Shown in pieces: positions 25,042-33,361 of a stretch of DNA of 39,384 nt (positions are counted from its first letter, which is position 1; each line of letters starts with the position of its first letter). The notes below the pieces were generated by a model. That model was not told where the DNA came from and made no database searches. It saw only the letters and a program-made list of their open reading frames with translations. The stretch comes from an uncultured Oscillospiraceae bacterium (GTDB lineage Bacteria > Bacillota > Clostridia > Oscillospirales > Oscillospiraceae). The position numbers and the translations under genes were made by a program. The stretch lies in the NCBI GenBank assembly GCA_947581795.1, contig CANPVS010000019.1, positions 1 through 39,384 on the forward strand, in the 5' to 3' direction.

Positions 25042-25884
25042 TCACTTGCGGTAAAAGAGGATGCCCAGGGTCCCCGGCCCGCAGTGACAGCTCACGGTGC
25101 AGCCGGCCCGGGTATGTATGACCTCCCGGAAGGGGGCCAGCTCCCGGACGGTCCGCTCCGCCGCGGCCCGGCATTCCTCGTCGATGCCTGAGTCGGTGAT
25201 GAATATCCGCCCGGTGTCCACGGTGGACACGTCCCCCAGCCGGTCCCGGACGTACGCCTTGATGCACTCGGTCATTTTGCCCCGGTACTTCTTGCCCACG
25301 CCCATGGCTCCGTCCTTCACGAAGATGCAGGGGTGGAGCTTGAGGATGTTGGCCCCCATAGCGGCGAGAGCCGTGCACCGGCCCCCCTTGCGCAGATAGT
25401 CCAGGGTGCTCACCACGAAGCTCACGTCCAGCTTTTCCCGCTTTTCCTCCAGGGCCTTCTGGATGGCCGCGCCGTCCATCCCCGCGTCCGCCATGTCGCA
25501 GGCGTCCAGCACCAGATGGCCGATGCCGGTGGACAGGTTCCGGCTGTCCACCACATACACGTTCCCCAGCTCCTCCGCCGCGATGCAGGCGTTCTGGTAG
25601 CAGGCGGACATCTGGGCGCTGATGGTGAAGTGGACGATGGCGTCGTACTCCTTCAGCAGGCCCCCGAACAGGTCCAGGTAGTCCTGCACGTTCACCGCCG
25701 CGGTGGAGCCCAGCTTCCCGCAGGCGGCGATCTTCTCATACAGCTGGTCCGGGGTGATCTCCGTGCCGTCCTTATAGCTCTCCCCGCCGCAGGTGACGGT
25801 CAGGGGCGCGATGGTGATGTTCCGGGACGCAATCAGCTCCTCCGTCAGGTCACAGGTGCTGTCCGCGGTCACTTTTATCTTCAT
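25042..25884 (-). CDS. DegV family fatty-acid-binding protein, first copy
   Basis: 280 residues, the normal DegV length. N-terminal IKVTADSTCDLTEE is the family start; GSTAAVNVQDY holds the conserved TSQ/P-like loop; ISAQMSACYQNA is the family's SGT-x-x-x-A-like loop, here without Gly-Thr; STLDYLRKGGRC is the SLDYLRKGGRI-type motif; HCGPGTLGILFY closes it. DegV proteins (FakB type) bind a fatty acid for phosphorylation by FakA; no fakA is in the window. The start at 25884 is chosen over an upstream in-frame ATG because the family begins here and AAAGGAGA lies about 11 bases before it. It has its own promoter. Confidence 0.92.
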   Translation of the reverse strand: MKIKVTADSTCDLTEELIASRNITIAPLTVTCGGESYKDGTEITPDQLYEKIAACGKLGSTAAVNVQDYLDLFGGLLKEYDAIVHFTISAQMSACYQNACIAAEELGNVYVVDSRNLSTGIGHLVLDACDMADAGMDGAAIQKALEEKREKLDVSFVVSTLDYLRKGGRCTALAAMGANILKLHPCIFVKDGAMGVGKKYRGKMTECIKAYVRDRLGDVSTVDTGRIFITDSGIDEECRAAAERTVRELAPFREVIHTRAGCTVSCHCGPGTLGILFYRK

Positions 25885-25916
25885 GGAATGACCATCTCCT
25901 TTTTTGCACAGCCCAT

Positions 25917-25945
25917 ATAATAGCACACTCCGCCGGATGAAACAA
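25917..25945 (-). promoter_or_regulatory. Promoter of the first degV gene
   Basis: Minus strand: TTGTTT (25945-25940), 17-bp spacer, TATTAT (25922-25917). The spacer and -35 lie within an 11-bp perfect inverted repeat. Confidence 0.5.
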
Positions 25946-25955
25946 TCCGGCGGAG
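25928..25955. repeat. Perfect inverted repeat over the degV promoter
   Basis: CTCCGCCGGAT (25928-25938) and ATCCGGCGGAG (25945-25955) with a 6-base centre. It may end transcription from the upstream wall-protein gene (no clear T-run), or be an operator, because it covers the -35 box and spacer of the degV promoter. Confidence 0.6.
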
Positions 25956-25998
25956 CGAACAGTAATTATTTGTTATTAATTATTAATGTATTCCAGCA

Positions 25999-27195
25999 TT
26001 ATCCGACCAGCTGGCCATAGGTGTTAAAGGTACGGGAGACGCCGTCAATCACGTAGGTCCCGGCCACATACCCTTGACCGAACCGGCCGTTGTGCCTGGG
26101 CTCGAAGTAGTACCGGGCGCCGTCTATGTCCTGCCAGCCCGACATCACGTGGCCGCAGCCGCCGTCATGGGAGGGGTTGAAGTAGTATAGACCGTCGTCC
26201 GCGCTGCCGTCCAGCACCCAGTAAAGACCCGTCACCATCTTCCCGCTCTCGTCCAGATAGGTCCAGCTCTTCCCGTCGCACACCCACTGGCTGCGGATCA
26301 TCCGGCCGCAGGTGCCGTCGTTTTTGGGATTGAAATAGTAATAGCTGCCGTTGATCCAGCGCCAGCCCGTGAGCATAGCGCCGTATGTGCCGTCGTGGTT
26401 GGGGTTGAGGTAATACCAGCCGTCGGAGGTCTCTCCCGTGATGATCTCCCGGAGGCCCGCCGCCTGCTCGCCGTTCTCGTCCACGAAGTACCAGGCGTTG
26501 TCCCACACCCAGGCGTTTTTCACCATCACGTCGTTTTTGTAGTAGCGCCAGCCGTCCTCCTCCAGGTACCAGCCGTTCTTGTAGCGGGAGGCACTATCCG
26601 GATAGTACGTCCAGCGGTACTGCAGCTCGCCCATGTCCGCGGGAGTGACCTTCCGGCCCCAGCGGACGCCCATGTTCATGTTGCCCTCCGCCATGACCAC
26701 GTAGCCGTCGCCTCTCTCCACCACAATGGCGGTGTGGCCGGGGGTGGACAGCATATCGCCCACGCATATGTCCTCGAACCGGATGGGCGCGCTCTTCCTG
26801 TAGGGGCCGTACAGGCCGGGGAAGGCGGCCTCCTGGAGCATGATGGCGAAACCGAAGCAGCCGTATTCCTTATAGCCGCTCTTATCCACGTAATAGCTCT
26901 TGCTGTCCCAGTGGGTGCCGTCCGGCCACTCGTCATACATGGCCAGAAGCCGCTCCTGGACCACGGATTCCGGGGGAAGCGCGGCCGCGGTCACAGGCTC
27001 GTCCGCGGGCTCCACCGCCGCAGCGGGCGTCTCTGCGGAAACGGGCTCCGCCGCTTCCCCGGTCTCCTCGACCTCGATATCAATTTCCGGGGCGATGGGC
27101 GCTTCGATCTCCGGCTCTTCCTCGGCGAAGGCCGCGGGGACCAGGGCCAGGACCAGCAGCGCCGCCAGGGTCAGGGACAGTATCCGTTTGCTCAT
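25999..27195 (-). CDS. Secreted NlpC/CHAP-like protein with cell-wall-binding repeats
   Basis: 398 residues. Signal peptide 1-24 (ending AFA), an acidic Pro/Glu/Ala linker (25-75), then a papain-fold-like domain (about 76-185) with Cys113 in YGCFGFAIML and His144 in PGHTAIVVE, the Cys/His spacing expected of NlpC/P60 or CHAP amidases. The C-terminal half (187-398) consists of aromatic repeats (NGWYLEEDGWRYYKND, WYYLNPNHDGTYGAMLTGW and so on), the choline/glucan-binding type that holds proteins to wall polymers. GAGGAAAGAG before the ATG at 27195 fixes the start. It follows the kinase gene by 37 bases and may share its transcript. Peptidoglycan hydrolase or surface amidase are both possible. 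Confidence 0.85.
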   Translation of the reverse strand: MSKRILSLTLAALLVLALVPAAFAEEEPEIEAPIAPEIDIEVEETGEAAEPVSAETPAAAVEPADEPVTAAALPPESVVQERLLAMYDEWPDGTHWDSKSYYVDKSGYKEYGCFGFAIMLQEAAFPGLYGPYRKSAPIRFEDICVGDMLSTPGHTAIVVERGDGYVVMAEGNMNMGVRWGRKVTPADMGELQYRWTYYPDSASRYKNGWYLEEDGWRYYKNDVMVKNAWVWDNAWYFVDENGEQAAGLREIITGETSDGWYYLNPNHDGTYGAMLTGWRWINGSYYYFNPKNDGTCGRMIRSQWVCDGKSWTYLDESGKMVTGLYWVLDGSADDGLYYFNPSHDGGCGHVMSGWQDIDGARYYFEPRHNGRFGQGYVAGTYVIDGVSRTFNTYGQLVG

Positions 27196-27232
27196 ATCTC
27201 TTTCCTCCTCGGTAAAGGTGTCCGCGTGTCTC

Positions 27233-28168
27233 TCAGTACTCATAGATGCCGCCGCCGGTGAACTCCCGGAGCATGGCGTCCTCGGGCAGATACTTCAGGT
27301 CTATGGGGGTGAACCTGGCCAGGGCCGGGCCCACCTGCCGTATCTCCTGATAGGGGATGTCCTCCGGCACATGGGCGAACAGGGGCTCTGCGATTGGCTG
27401 CATGATGCAGGCCTCATAGCCGAAAGCGGTGTCCAGCTGCACGTCCGCCTGGTTCTTGTAGGGCGAGATGTTGCGGATCTCCCCCTTACGCACGTTCTCC
27501 CACATGCGCATGGTCTCCACCGGGTCCGCCCCCCGGAACAGGTGATCCCGGGTCACCCGCCGGACCAGCCGCAGCCAGGTACCCTTGAAGGCGTACTCGC
27601 CGCTGTCGTCCACGATGTTGGACCGGGCGCTCACGTAGAGCTTGAAGGCCTCCGGGTGCACCTCCGTGATGCTGGTGTTCAGGGCGTGGATGCCCTCGAA
27701 GATGACCACCTCGTTATCTTTGAGGCGCAGGGACTGGCTGGGCTCAATGGAGCGCATCTGCCGGGCGAACTCGTACCGGGGCACGAAGATGCGCCGGCCC
27801 TGGGACAGGTCCGTGAAGTGCTCGTTCAGAAGCTCCATATCCATACACAGGGGGCTCTCCAGGTCCGGCTCCCCCTCCTCCGTCCGGGGCACGGTCTCGG
27901 GCCGGACGGTCTTGAAGTAGTTGTCCATGGAGATGCTGTAGCTCTTCACGCCCCGGCGGCTCAGCTCGTCCCGGACCTTCATGGCCGTGGTGGTTTTGCC
28001 GCTGCCGGAGGGGCCCGACAGCAGCACGATGGGGCTGTGGGCCATGTTGTCGATGATCTTCTCCGCAGTATGGGCTATGCGCTCGTTGTAGACTTTATCG
28101 CAGTCCGCGATGAATCCGGCCGGGTCGTCAGCCGCCGCCCGGTTGATGTCCTCCATGTCAAACGCCAT
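27233..28168 (-). CDS. Uridine-kinase-like P-loop kinase
   Basis: 311 residues, longer than a plain Udk (about 210). The P-loop GPSGSGKTT is at 52-60; SISMDNYFKT carries the Asp/Tyr block of uridine and phosphoribulokinases; PRYEF and VVIFEGIHALN are the substrate-binding and Walker B-like blocks. An extra 45 N-terminal and about 90 C-terminal residues set it apart from Udk and resemble the uridine kinase-like proteins of Clostridia that follow a TGS-like domain in longer family members; no such domain is here. It lies 17 bases after hemZ, clearly the same operon. A nucleoside or sugar kinase is the safe call. Confidence 0.85.
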   Translation of the reverse strand: MAFDMEDINRAAADDPAGFIADCDKVYNERIAHTAEKIIDNMAHSPIVLLSGPSGSGKTTTAMKVRDELSRRGVKSYSISMDNYFKTVRPETVPRTEEGEPDLESPLCMDMELLNEHFTDLSQGRRIFVPRYEFARQMRSIEPSQSLRLKDNEVVIFEGIHALNTSITEVHPEAFKLYVSARSNIVDDSGEYAFKGTWLRLVRRVTRDHLFRGADPVETMRMWENVRKGEIRNISPYKNQADVQLDTAFGYEACIMQPIAEPLFAHVPEDIPYQEIRQVGPALARFTPIDLKYLPEDAMLREFTGGGIYEY

Positions 28169-28185
28169 TTTGTCCACCGTCCTTT

Positions 28186-29592
28186 TTACACTGTCTTGTC
28201 TGCCATAATACGTTCTATATATTCCTTGGGGTACTTGGGATTCACATGTCTTACGATGGACCCGTCCGGGCCGGTGAGCTTGGTGGAGCCCCCCGCGCCC
28301 ATGGCCAGCACCGGGCACAGCTCCTCCATCATCAGGATGTTATAGAGACTCCCGGTGCCGGGCCTGGCCCAGCCCACGTTCTCAAAGCCTCCCGACATAT
28401 ACTTCTGCCGGTAGAGGTAATAGGGCTCGTATCCCGCGGCCGCCAGCCGCTGGCCCGCCAGCTCCACCATCCGGCCCACCGCCGCCCCTTCGGGCAGGGC
28501 GGTTGGGTCTTGAGCAAGGAAGGAGCCGTTTTTGATGGCCAGGGTGTGGACGGTCACGTTCTCCGGCGCCAGCGTGAGCACCGCGTCCATGGTCTTTTCA
28601 AAGCTCTCCACCGTGTCCTTCGGCAGTCCGGCGATCAGGTCCATATTGACCTCAAAGCCGCCCGCTTGCCGCACCAGCGCCAGAGCGTCTATGATGTCCC
28701 GGGCCGTGTGGGCCCGGCCGATGGCGGCCAGCACCTCGTCGGACATGGTCTGGGGGTTCACGGACACCCGGCCCACCCCGTGGGCCCGGAGGACATGCAG
28801 CTTTTCCTCCGCGATGGTGTCCGGCCGGCCCGCCTCCACGGTGTACTCCCGCAGGGCGGTGAGGTCAAAGCTCTCCTCCAGGACCGTGCACAGCCGGTCC
28901 AGCTGCGCCGCCGAGAGGGTGGTGGGGGTGCCGCCGCCGAAATAGAGGGCCACGGGCCGCTGTCCGGCGGCTCTCACCGCCGCTCCCGTCCGGCGTATCT
29001 CTTTATAGAGCGCTTCCAAATAGGGCTCCACCAGCTTCTGGCTGGCCCCCACCGCGCTGGATATGAATGAGCAGTAGGCGCACCGGGTGGGACAGAAGGG
29101 GATGCCCACATAAAGGCCTATATCCCCGGCCGCCAGGGACGCCTTCGCCGTCAAAGCCGCCCTGGTGGTGGCCTCGCACAGGGCCGCCCTGTCCGGGCTC
29201 ACGTCAAAGTCCGCCGCGAAATCGACGGCCGTCTTTCCTTCTTTGAGATACCGGGCCATGAGCTTTCCCGGCTTCACCCCGGTGAGGGCCCCCCACACGG
29301 GCTTCGGGACCCCCGCGGCCAGGCCCGCCCGGTAAAAGCTGAACTTCACGGCCTGCTGTTCCAGCCGCACCCGCTCCCGCTCGCTGCCGGATGGCTTCAC
29401 CGCCGCCCGGCCCTCAAAGGTCCGGCCGTCCCGGACGAGGCGGCACACCGCCTCCCCGTCCGCCAGGACCAGCTCCGCCCGGTCTCCCGCCGGCGCGCCC
29501 GCGGGATATACGGGCCGCTCGGCGGGATACAGGGTCAGCAGCATCTGCTCCGCGGCGTATTTGTAGTTGTGTCCGGTGAGATACAGGTCCAT
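28186..29592 (-). CDS. hemZ: Coproporphyrinogen dehydrogenase HemZ-type radical SAM protein
   Basis: 468 residues. A HemZ-type N-terminal extension (1-150) precedes the radical SAM core with CPTRCAYC (Cys167, Cys171, Cys174) for the 4Fe-4S cluster. The HemN-like blocks YFGGGTPT, VEAGRPDT, VSVNPQTM and NMDLIAGLP follow, and YYLYRQKYMSGGFENVG is typical of HemZ. It would convert coproporphyrinogen III oxygen-independently, or act as one of the HemZ relatives of unproven substrate; no other heme genes are nearby. AGAGGAC before the ATG supports the start. First gene of a minus-strand operon with the kinase gene, divergent from the FAD oxidoreductase. Confidence 0.92.
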   Translation of the reverse strand: MDLYLTGHNYKYAAEQMLLTLYPAERPVYPAGAPAGDRAELVLADGEAVCRLVRDGRTFEGRAAVKPSGSERERVRLEQQAVKFSFYRAGLAAGVPKPVWGALTGVKPGKLMARYLKEGKTAVDFAADFDVSPDRAALCEATTRAALTAKASLAAGDIGLYVGIPFCPTRCAYCSFISSAVGASQKLVEPYLEALYKEIRRTGAAVRAAGQRPVALYFGGGTPTTLSAAQLDRLCTVLEESFDLTALREYTVEAGRPDTIAEEKLHVLRAHGVGRVSVNPQTMSDEVLAAIGRAHTARDIIDALALVRQAGGFEVNMDLIAGLPKDTVESFEKTMDAVLTLAPENVTVHTLAIKNGSFLAQDPTALPEGAAVGRMVELAGQRLAAAGYEPYYLYRQKYMSGGFENVGWARPGTGSLYNILMMEELCPVLAMGAGGSTKLTGPDGSIVRHVNPKYPKEYIERIMADKTV

Positions 29593-29601
29593 GCCGTCCT
29601 C

Positions 29602-29631
29602 TTGACAGTTTGCTTTTTCCTGATTTAATAT
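29602..29631 (+). promoter_or_regulatory. Promoter of the FAD oxidoreductase gene
   Basis: TTGACA at 29602-29607, 18-bp spacer, TAATAT at 29626-29631. It lies in the 100-base gap shared with divergent hemZ. Confidence 0.65.
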
Positions 29632-29693
29632 AGCGTATGTACGATATGACGCGCACTTCCGCGCACTACTTCATAAACAGCGAGGGGATTTCA

Positions 29694-31082
29694 TTGAATA
29701 CCAACATCGCCATCGTGGGCGCCGGTCCCGCCGGCATCTTCACGGCCATCGAGATGCTCCGCAGGGGCAGCCGGAAGAAGATCACCATCCTGGAAAAGGG
29801 CAAGAGCGTGGAAAAGCGCCACTGCCCCAAGGCGGAGACGGACCGCTGCATGAACTGCAAGCCCTACTGCGCCATCACCACCGGCTTCTCCGGCGCGGGC
29901 GCCTTCTCCGACGGGAAGCTTTCCCTGTCCTGTGAGGTGGGCGGCGAACTGCCCCAGCTCATCGGCGAGCGCCTGGCCCAGGAGACCATCAACTACACCG
30001 ACGGCATCTATCTGGAGTTCGGCGCGGACACCCATGTGGAGGGCATGGCGGAGACCGAGGAGGTCAAGCGCATCCGCACCCGGGCCATCCAGGCGGGTCT
30101 GAAGCTGGTCTCCTGCCCCATCCGCCACATGGGCACCGAGAAGGCCCAGCAGATCTATACGGACATCGAGCACTGGCTTCTGGACCGGGGCGTGGAGATC
30201 CTCTTCGACACGGAGTGCACCGGCCTCATCATGGAAAACGGCCGCTGCAAGGGCGTGACCTACTCCGACGGCCGCCAGGACCACACGCTGTATGCCGACG
30301 AGACCGTGGTGGCCACCGGCCGCCGGGGCGCCGACTGGCTGGAGAGCCTTTGCACCCAGCACGGGGTGGACCACGTGCCCAGCACCGTGGACATCGGCGT
30401 GCGCGTGGAGGTGCGCAATGAGGTCATGGAGGTGGTGAACCGGACCTTTTACGAGTCCAAGCTCATCGGCTACCCCGCCCCCTTCAAGAACAAGGTCCGC
30501 ACCTTCTGCCAGAACCCCGGGGGCTTCGTGGCCCAGGAGAACTACGACAACGGTCTGGCCGTGGTGAACGGCCACTCCTACAAAGAGCTCAAGAGCGAGA
30601 ACACCAACCTGGCCATCCTCTGCTCCCACAACTTCTCCGTGCCCTTCAATCAGCCCATCGCCTACGCCCAGAAGGTGGGTGAGCTGACCAACATGCTGGC
30701 CAACGGCCAGCTCCTGGTCCAGCGCTTCGGGGACATCCTGGACGGCAAGCGCACCTGGCAGAAAGAACTGGAATACTCCAACGTCCGCCCCACCCTGCCC
30801 GACGTGGTGGCCGGCGACATCACCGCCGCCATGCCCTACCGGGCCATGATCAACATCATCAACTTCATCAAGGCCATGGACCAGGTGGTCCCCGGCTTCG
30901 CCGCCTATGAGACTCTGCTCTATTCCCCGGAGCTGAAGTTCTACTCCAACCGCATCCGCATGGACCAGGACTTCAACACCAACGTCCCCGGCCTGCATTG
31001 TCTGGGGGACAGCTCCGGCTGGACCCGGGGCTTGATGATGAGCTCTGTCATGGGCGTGCTCATGGGCCGGAAACTGGTGTGA
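29694..31082 (+). CDS. FAD-dependent oxidoreductase (COG2509-like)
   Basis: About 462 residues. IAIVGAGPAG near the start binds FAD; a Cys-rich block (CPKAETDRCMNCKPYC) follows at about 50-65, then GFSGAGAFSDGKLSLS, all typical of the uncharacterised FAD-dependent dehydrogenases common in Firmicutes. The C-terminus GDSSGWTRGLMMSSVMG is the second FAD contact. Substrate unknown. A TTG at 29694 is chosen as start: GAGGGG ends 6 bases before it and the Rossmann motif then begins at the usual distance. The ATGs at 29637 and 29646 are in frame but lack ribosome sites and would add 16-19 residues not expected in the family. Confidence 0.88.
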   Translation: MNTNIAIVGAGPAGIFTAIEMLRRGSRKKITILEKGKSVEKRHCPKAETDRCMNCKPYCAITTGFSGAGAFSDGKLSLSCEVGGELPQLIGERLAQETINYTDGIYLEFGADTHVEGMAETEEVKRIRTRAIQAGLKLVSCPIRHMGTEKAQQIYTDIEHWLLDRGVEILFDTECTGLIMENGRCKGVTYSDGRQDHTLYADETVVATGRRGADWLESLCTQHGVDHVPSTVDIGVRVEVRNEVMEVVNRTFYESKLIGYPAPFKNKVRTFCQNPGGFVAQENYDNGLAVVNGHSYKELKSENTNLAILCSHNFSVPFNQPIAYAQKVGELTNMLANGQLLVQRFGDILDGKRTWQKELEYSNVRPTLPDVVAGDITAAMPYRAMINIINFIKAMDQVVPGFAAYETLLYSPELKFYSNRIRMDQDFNTNVPGLHCLGDSSGWTRGLMMSSVMGVLMGRKLV

Positions 31083-31175
31083 CGCCCTCCAATTATGTAA
31101 CCTATTGTAATCTCCCTGTTTCTTTTTGTCAACGGCAACTTACCATTTTTAATATTTATTTTCCAGCGACAGCAG

Positions 31176-31213
31176 CGCCCCCGTCCGAGCGGACGGGGGC
31201 GTCTTTCTGTTTT
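31176..31213 (+). terminator. Terminator after the FAD oxidoreductase
   Basis: CGCCCCCGTCC (31176-31186) and GGACGGGGGCG (31191-31201), a perfect 11-bp stem with a 4-base loop, then TCTTTCTGTTTT. It lies between convergent genes. The preceding 90 bases (31083-31175) hold nothing else recognisable. Confidence 0.8.
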
Positions 31214-31224
31214 GCTCTGATGGT

Positions 31225-32970
31225 TCAGTACTGTTCCACATCCTGGAGGGCGTCGTAGCCCTCCTCGCCGGTGCGGACCTTCACCACGTTCTCCACGTCG
31301 TAGACGAATATCTTGCCGTCGCCGATGTGGCCGGTGTACAGGACCTTTTTGGCCGTCTCGATGACCGTGCGCACGGGCACCTTGCTCACCACGATCTCCA
31401 CCTGGATCCGGGGCAGGAGGGTGATATCCTGGACTACGCCGCGGTAGTACTCGGGCTTTCCTTTCTGCACACCGCAGCCCATGACGTTGGTCACCGTCAT
31501 GCCGGTGATGCCGATGTCCAGCATGGCCGCTTTCAGGGCCTCGAACTTCTCCATGTGGAGCAGGATGGTGACGTTGGACATCTTCACCGCCCCGTCGGAG
31601 GCCACAGGTTTCGGCGAACGGACCTGCACCGGCACCGCCTCGTCCACAGGGGCGGCGGGCACATCGCCGGGCGCTGCCTCGCTCGCCGCCATCATGGCTG
31701 GCATACCCAGAGCGGGCATGAAGTCCGCGTAGGCGCTCACGAGACCGTGCTCTGTCACGTCCAGGCCCTTCAGCTCCTCCTCCTCGCTGACCCGCAGGCC
31801 CAGGGTGGCCTTCAGGATGAGGAAGAAGATGGTGATGGTCACGGCCGTCCAGGCGATGACCGCTGCGATGCCCAGAAGCTGGACGCCCAGCAGATGGAAC
31901 CCGCCGCCGTAGAAGAGACCCGTGAGGGTATCGTTGCCGGGGGCGGAGGTGGTGGCGAAGAGCCCCACGGCGATGCCGCCCCAGATGCCGTTGCAGCAGT
32001 GGACCGCCACGGCGCCCACCGGGTCGTCGATGCGCAGCTTGTTATCCAGGAGCCACACACCGAACACCACCAACACGCCCGCCACCGCGCCGATGATGAC
32101 GGCGCCCAGGCAGTCGGTCACGTCGCAGGGGGCCGTGATGGCCACAAGACCCGCCAGAGAGGCGTTCAGGCACATGGAGACGTCCGGCTTGCCGAATTTG
32201 AGCCACGTGAAAATCATGCACACCGTCGTGGCCACGGCGGGGGCCACGGTGGTGGTCAGGAAAACCGAGCCCAGCTGTTCCACGCTGGTGCAGGCCGCGC
32301 CGTTGAAGCCGTACCAGCCCAGCCAAAGGATGAACACGCCCAGGGCCCCGATGGGGATGTTGTGGCCGGGGAAGGCGTTGACCTTCACGATCTTGCCCTT
32401 GGCGTCCCGGGTGAACTTGCCGATGCGGGGTCCCACCAGCTTCGCGCCGATGAGGGCGCACACGCCGCCCACCATGTGGATGGCCACGGACCCGGCGAAG
32501 TCGTGGAAGCCCAGCTGCGCGAGCCATCCGCCGCCCCAGATCCAGTGGGCCTCGATGGGGTAGATCAGCGCCGAGATGACGCCGGAATAGATGCAGTAGG
32601 ATATGAACCTCGTCCGCTCCGCCATGGCGCCGGACACGATGGTGGCCGTGGTGGCGCAGAACACCAGGTTGAACACGAAGTTGGACCAGTCGAAGCTCTC
32701 ATAGGCCGTGAAGATGTCGAACCCCGGCTTGCCGATGAACCCGCACAGGTCCTCCCCCAGCAGCAGGCTGAAGCCTATGAGGATGAACACACATGTGCCG
32801 ATGCAGAAATCCATCAGGTTCTTCATCAGGATGTTGCCCGCGTTCTTCGCCCGGGCGAAACCGCTCTCCACCATAGCGAAGCCCGCCTGCATCCAGAACA
32901 CCAGCGCCGCGCCGATCAAAAACCACACGGCGAATATCTCGCCGGACAGGCTCTCCATTATCTCCTCCAT
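31225..32970 (-). CDS. Ammonium channel Amt fused to a PII signalling domain
   Basis: 581 residues. The Amt part (about 10-395) has the usual eleven membrane segments, MVESGFARAKNAGNILMKN, and the pore twin histidines His165 (AIHMVGG) and His324 (AVHCCNG). A linker rich in Ala/Pro/Met (about 400-463) leads to a complete GlnB/GlnK domain (about 465-575): Gln502 and Lys503 in the T-loop, Arg510 in YYRG (equivalent to Arg47 of GlnK, which plugs the channel), TGHIGDGKIFV and VRTGEEG. The uridylylation Tyr51 is Gln514 here. Thus the channel carries its own gate, sensing ATP/ADP and 2-oxoglutarate. AGGAAAGGA before the ATG at 32970 and the family N-terminus support this start; an in-frame upstream ATG at 33057 sits at the transcription start. 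Confidence 0.95.
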   Translation of the reverse strand: MEEIMESLSGEIFAVWFLIGAALVFWMQAGFAMVESGFARAKNAGNILMKNLMDFCIGTCVFILIGFSLLLGEDLCGFIGKPGFDIFTAYESFDWSNFVFNLVFCATTATIVSGAMAERTRFISYCIYSGVISALIYPIEAHWIWGGGWLAQLGFHDFAGSVAIHMVGGVCALIGAKLVGPRIGKFTRDAKGKIVKVNAFPGHNIPIGALGVFILWLGWYGFNGAACTSVEQLGSVFLTTTVAPAVATTVCMIFTWLKFGKPDVSMCLNASLAGLVAITAPCDVTDCLGAVIIGAVAGVLVVFGVWLLDNKLRIDDPVGAVAVHCCNGIWGGIAVGLFATTSAPGNDTLTGLFYGGGFHLLGVQLLGIAAVIAWTAVTITIFFLILKATLGLRVSEEEELKGLDVTEHGLVSAYADFMPALGMPAMMAASEAAPGDVPAAPVDEAVPVQVRSPKPVASDGAVKMSNVTILLHMEKFEALKAAMLDIGITGMTVTNVMGCGVQKGKPEYYRGVVQDITLLPRIQVEIVVSKVPVRTVIETAKKVLYTGHIGDGKIFVYDVENVVKVRTGEEGYDALQDVEQY

Positions 32971-33004
32971 TGTTTTCCTTTCCTCCTCTTGATGCCAAGA
33001 AATC

Positions 33005-33050
33005 AAAAAAGCGGCAGGGACGCCTTGACCTTCGTCACGACGTCCTTGCC
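33005..33050 (-). terminator. Attenuator-like hairpin in the amt leader
   Basis: On the minus strand GGCAAGGACG (33050-33041) pairs with CGTCCCTGCC (33022-33013), one mismatch, followed by GC and six T (33010-33005). It lies between the promoter and the amt start, so it could stop transcription before the gene. Confidence 0.6.
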
Positions 33051-33064
33051 GTTTCATGCTACGC

Positions 33065-33093
33065 ACTATACCCCCCAAAAGTTCAGTTGTCAA
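33065..33093 (-). promoter_or_regulatory. Promoter of the Amt-PII gene
   Basis: Minus strand: TTGACA (33093-33088), 17-bp spacer, TATAGT (33070-33065). An in-frame ATG follows 7 bases after the -10 box. Confidence 0.8.
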
Positions 33094-33332
33094 GGCACAA
33101 TGCTCAATTTTTTCGCCCCTGTTTGTGCATTTTGTCGGATTCCATAGACTTTCGCCGCCGGAGCAAGATCCATTTATGAGAATTGACAATGCATGATATA
33201 AGTTATTCTTATTTATTGACCACCTATCAAGGAGGGCAGAGCAGGGCCAGTGCCGACGAACAAACATTGTTGAGCGCAGCGAAACCGTTTGAGAGGAGGT
33301 ACTGTCACTGTCTGACCGACTTAAGCTTCCTC
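33094..33332. other. Intergenic stretch with no gene seen
   Basis: AT-richer than its surroundings. Short frames are open on both strands, but none has a recognisable product. AAGGAGGG near 33230 and GAGAGGAGG near 33290 look like ribosome sites but lead to no convincing gene; a lost or very small gene cannot be excluded. Confidence 0.5.
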
Positions 33333-33361
33333 TTGACAAATGCCGCTTCCTGTCGTATATT
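33333..33361 (+). promoter_or_regulatory. Promoter of the glycosyltransferase operon
   Basis: TTGACA at 33333-33338, 17-bp spacer, TATATT at 33356-33361. The -10 box overlaps the first of three palindromes. Confidence 0.85.

Noticed and set aside
29637-29693. ATG at 29637 as a leaderless start of the FAD oxidoreductase
   Set aside because: The -10 box is near, but GAGGGG with ideal spacing to TTG at 29694 and the family N-terminus argue for the later start.
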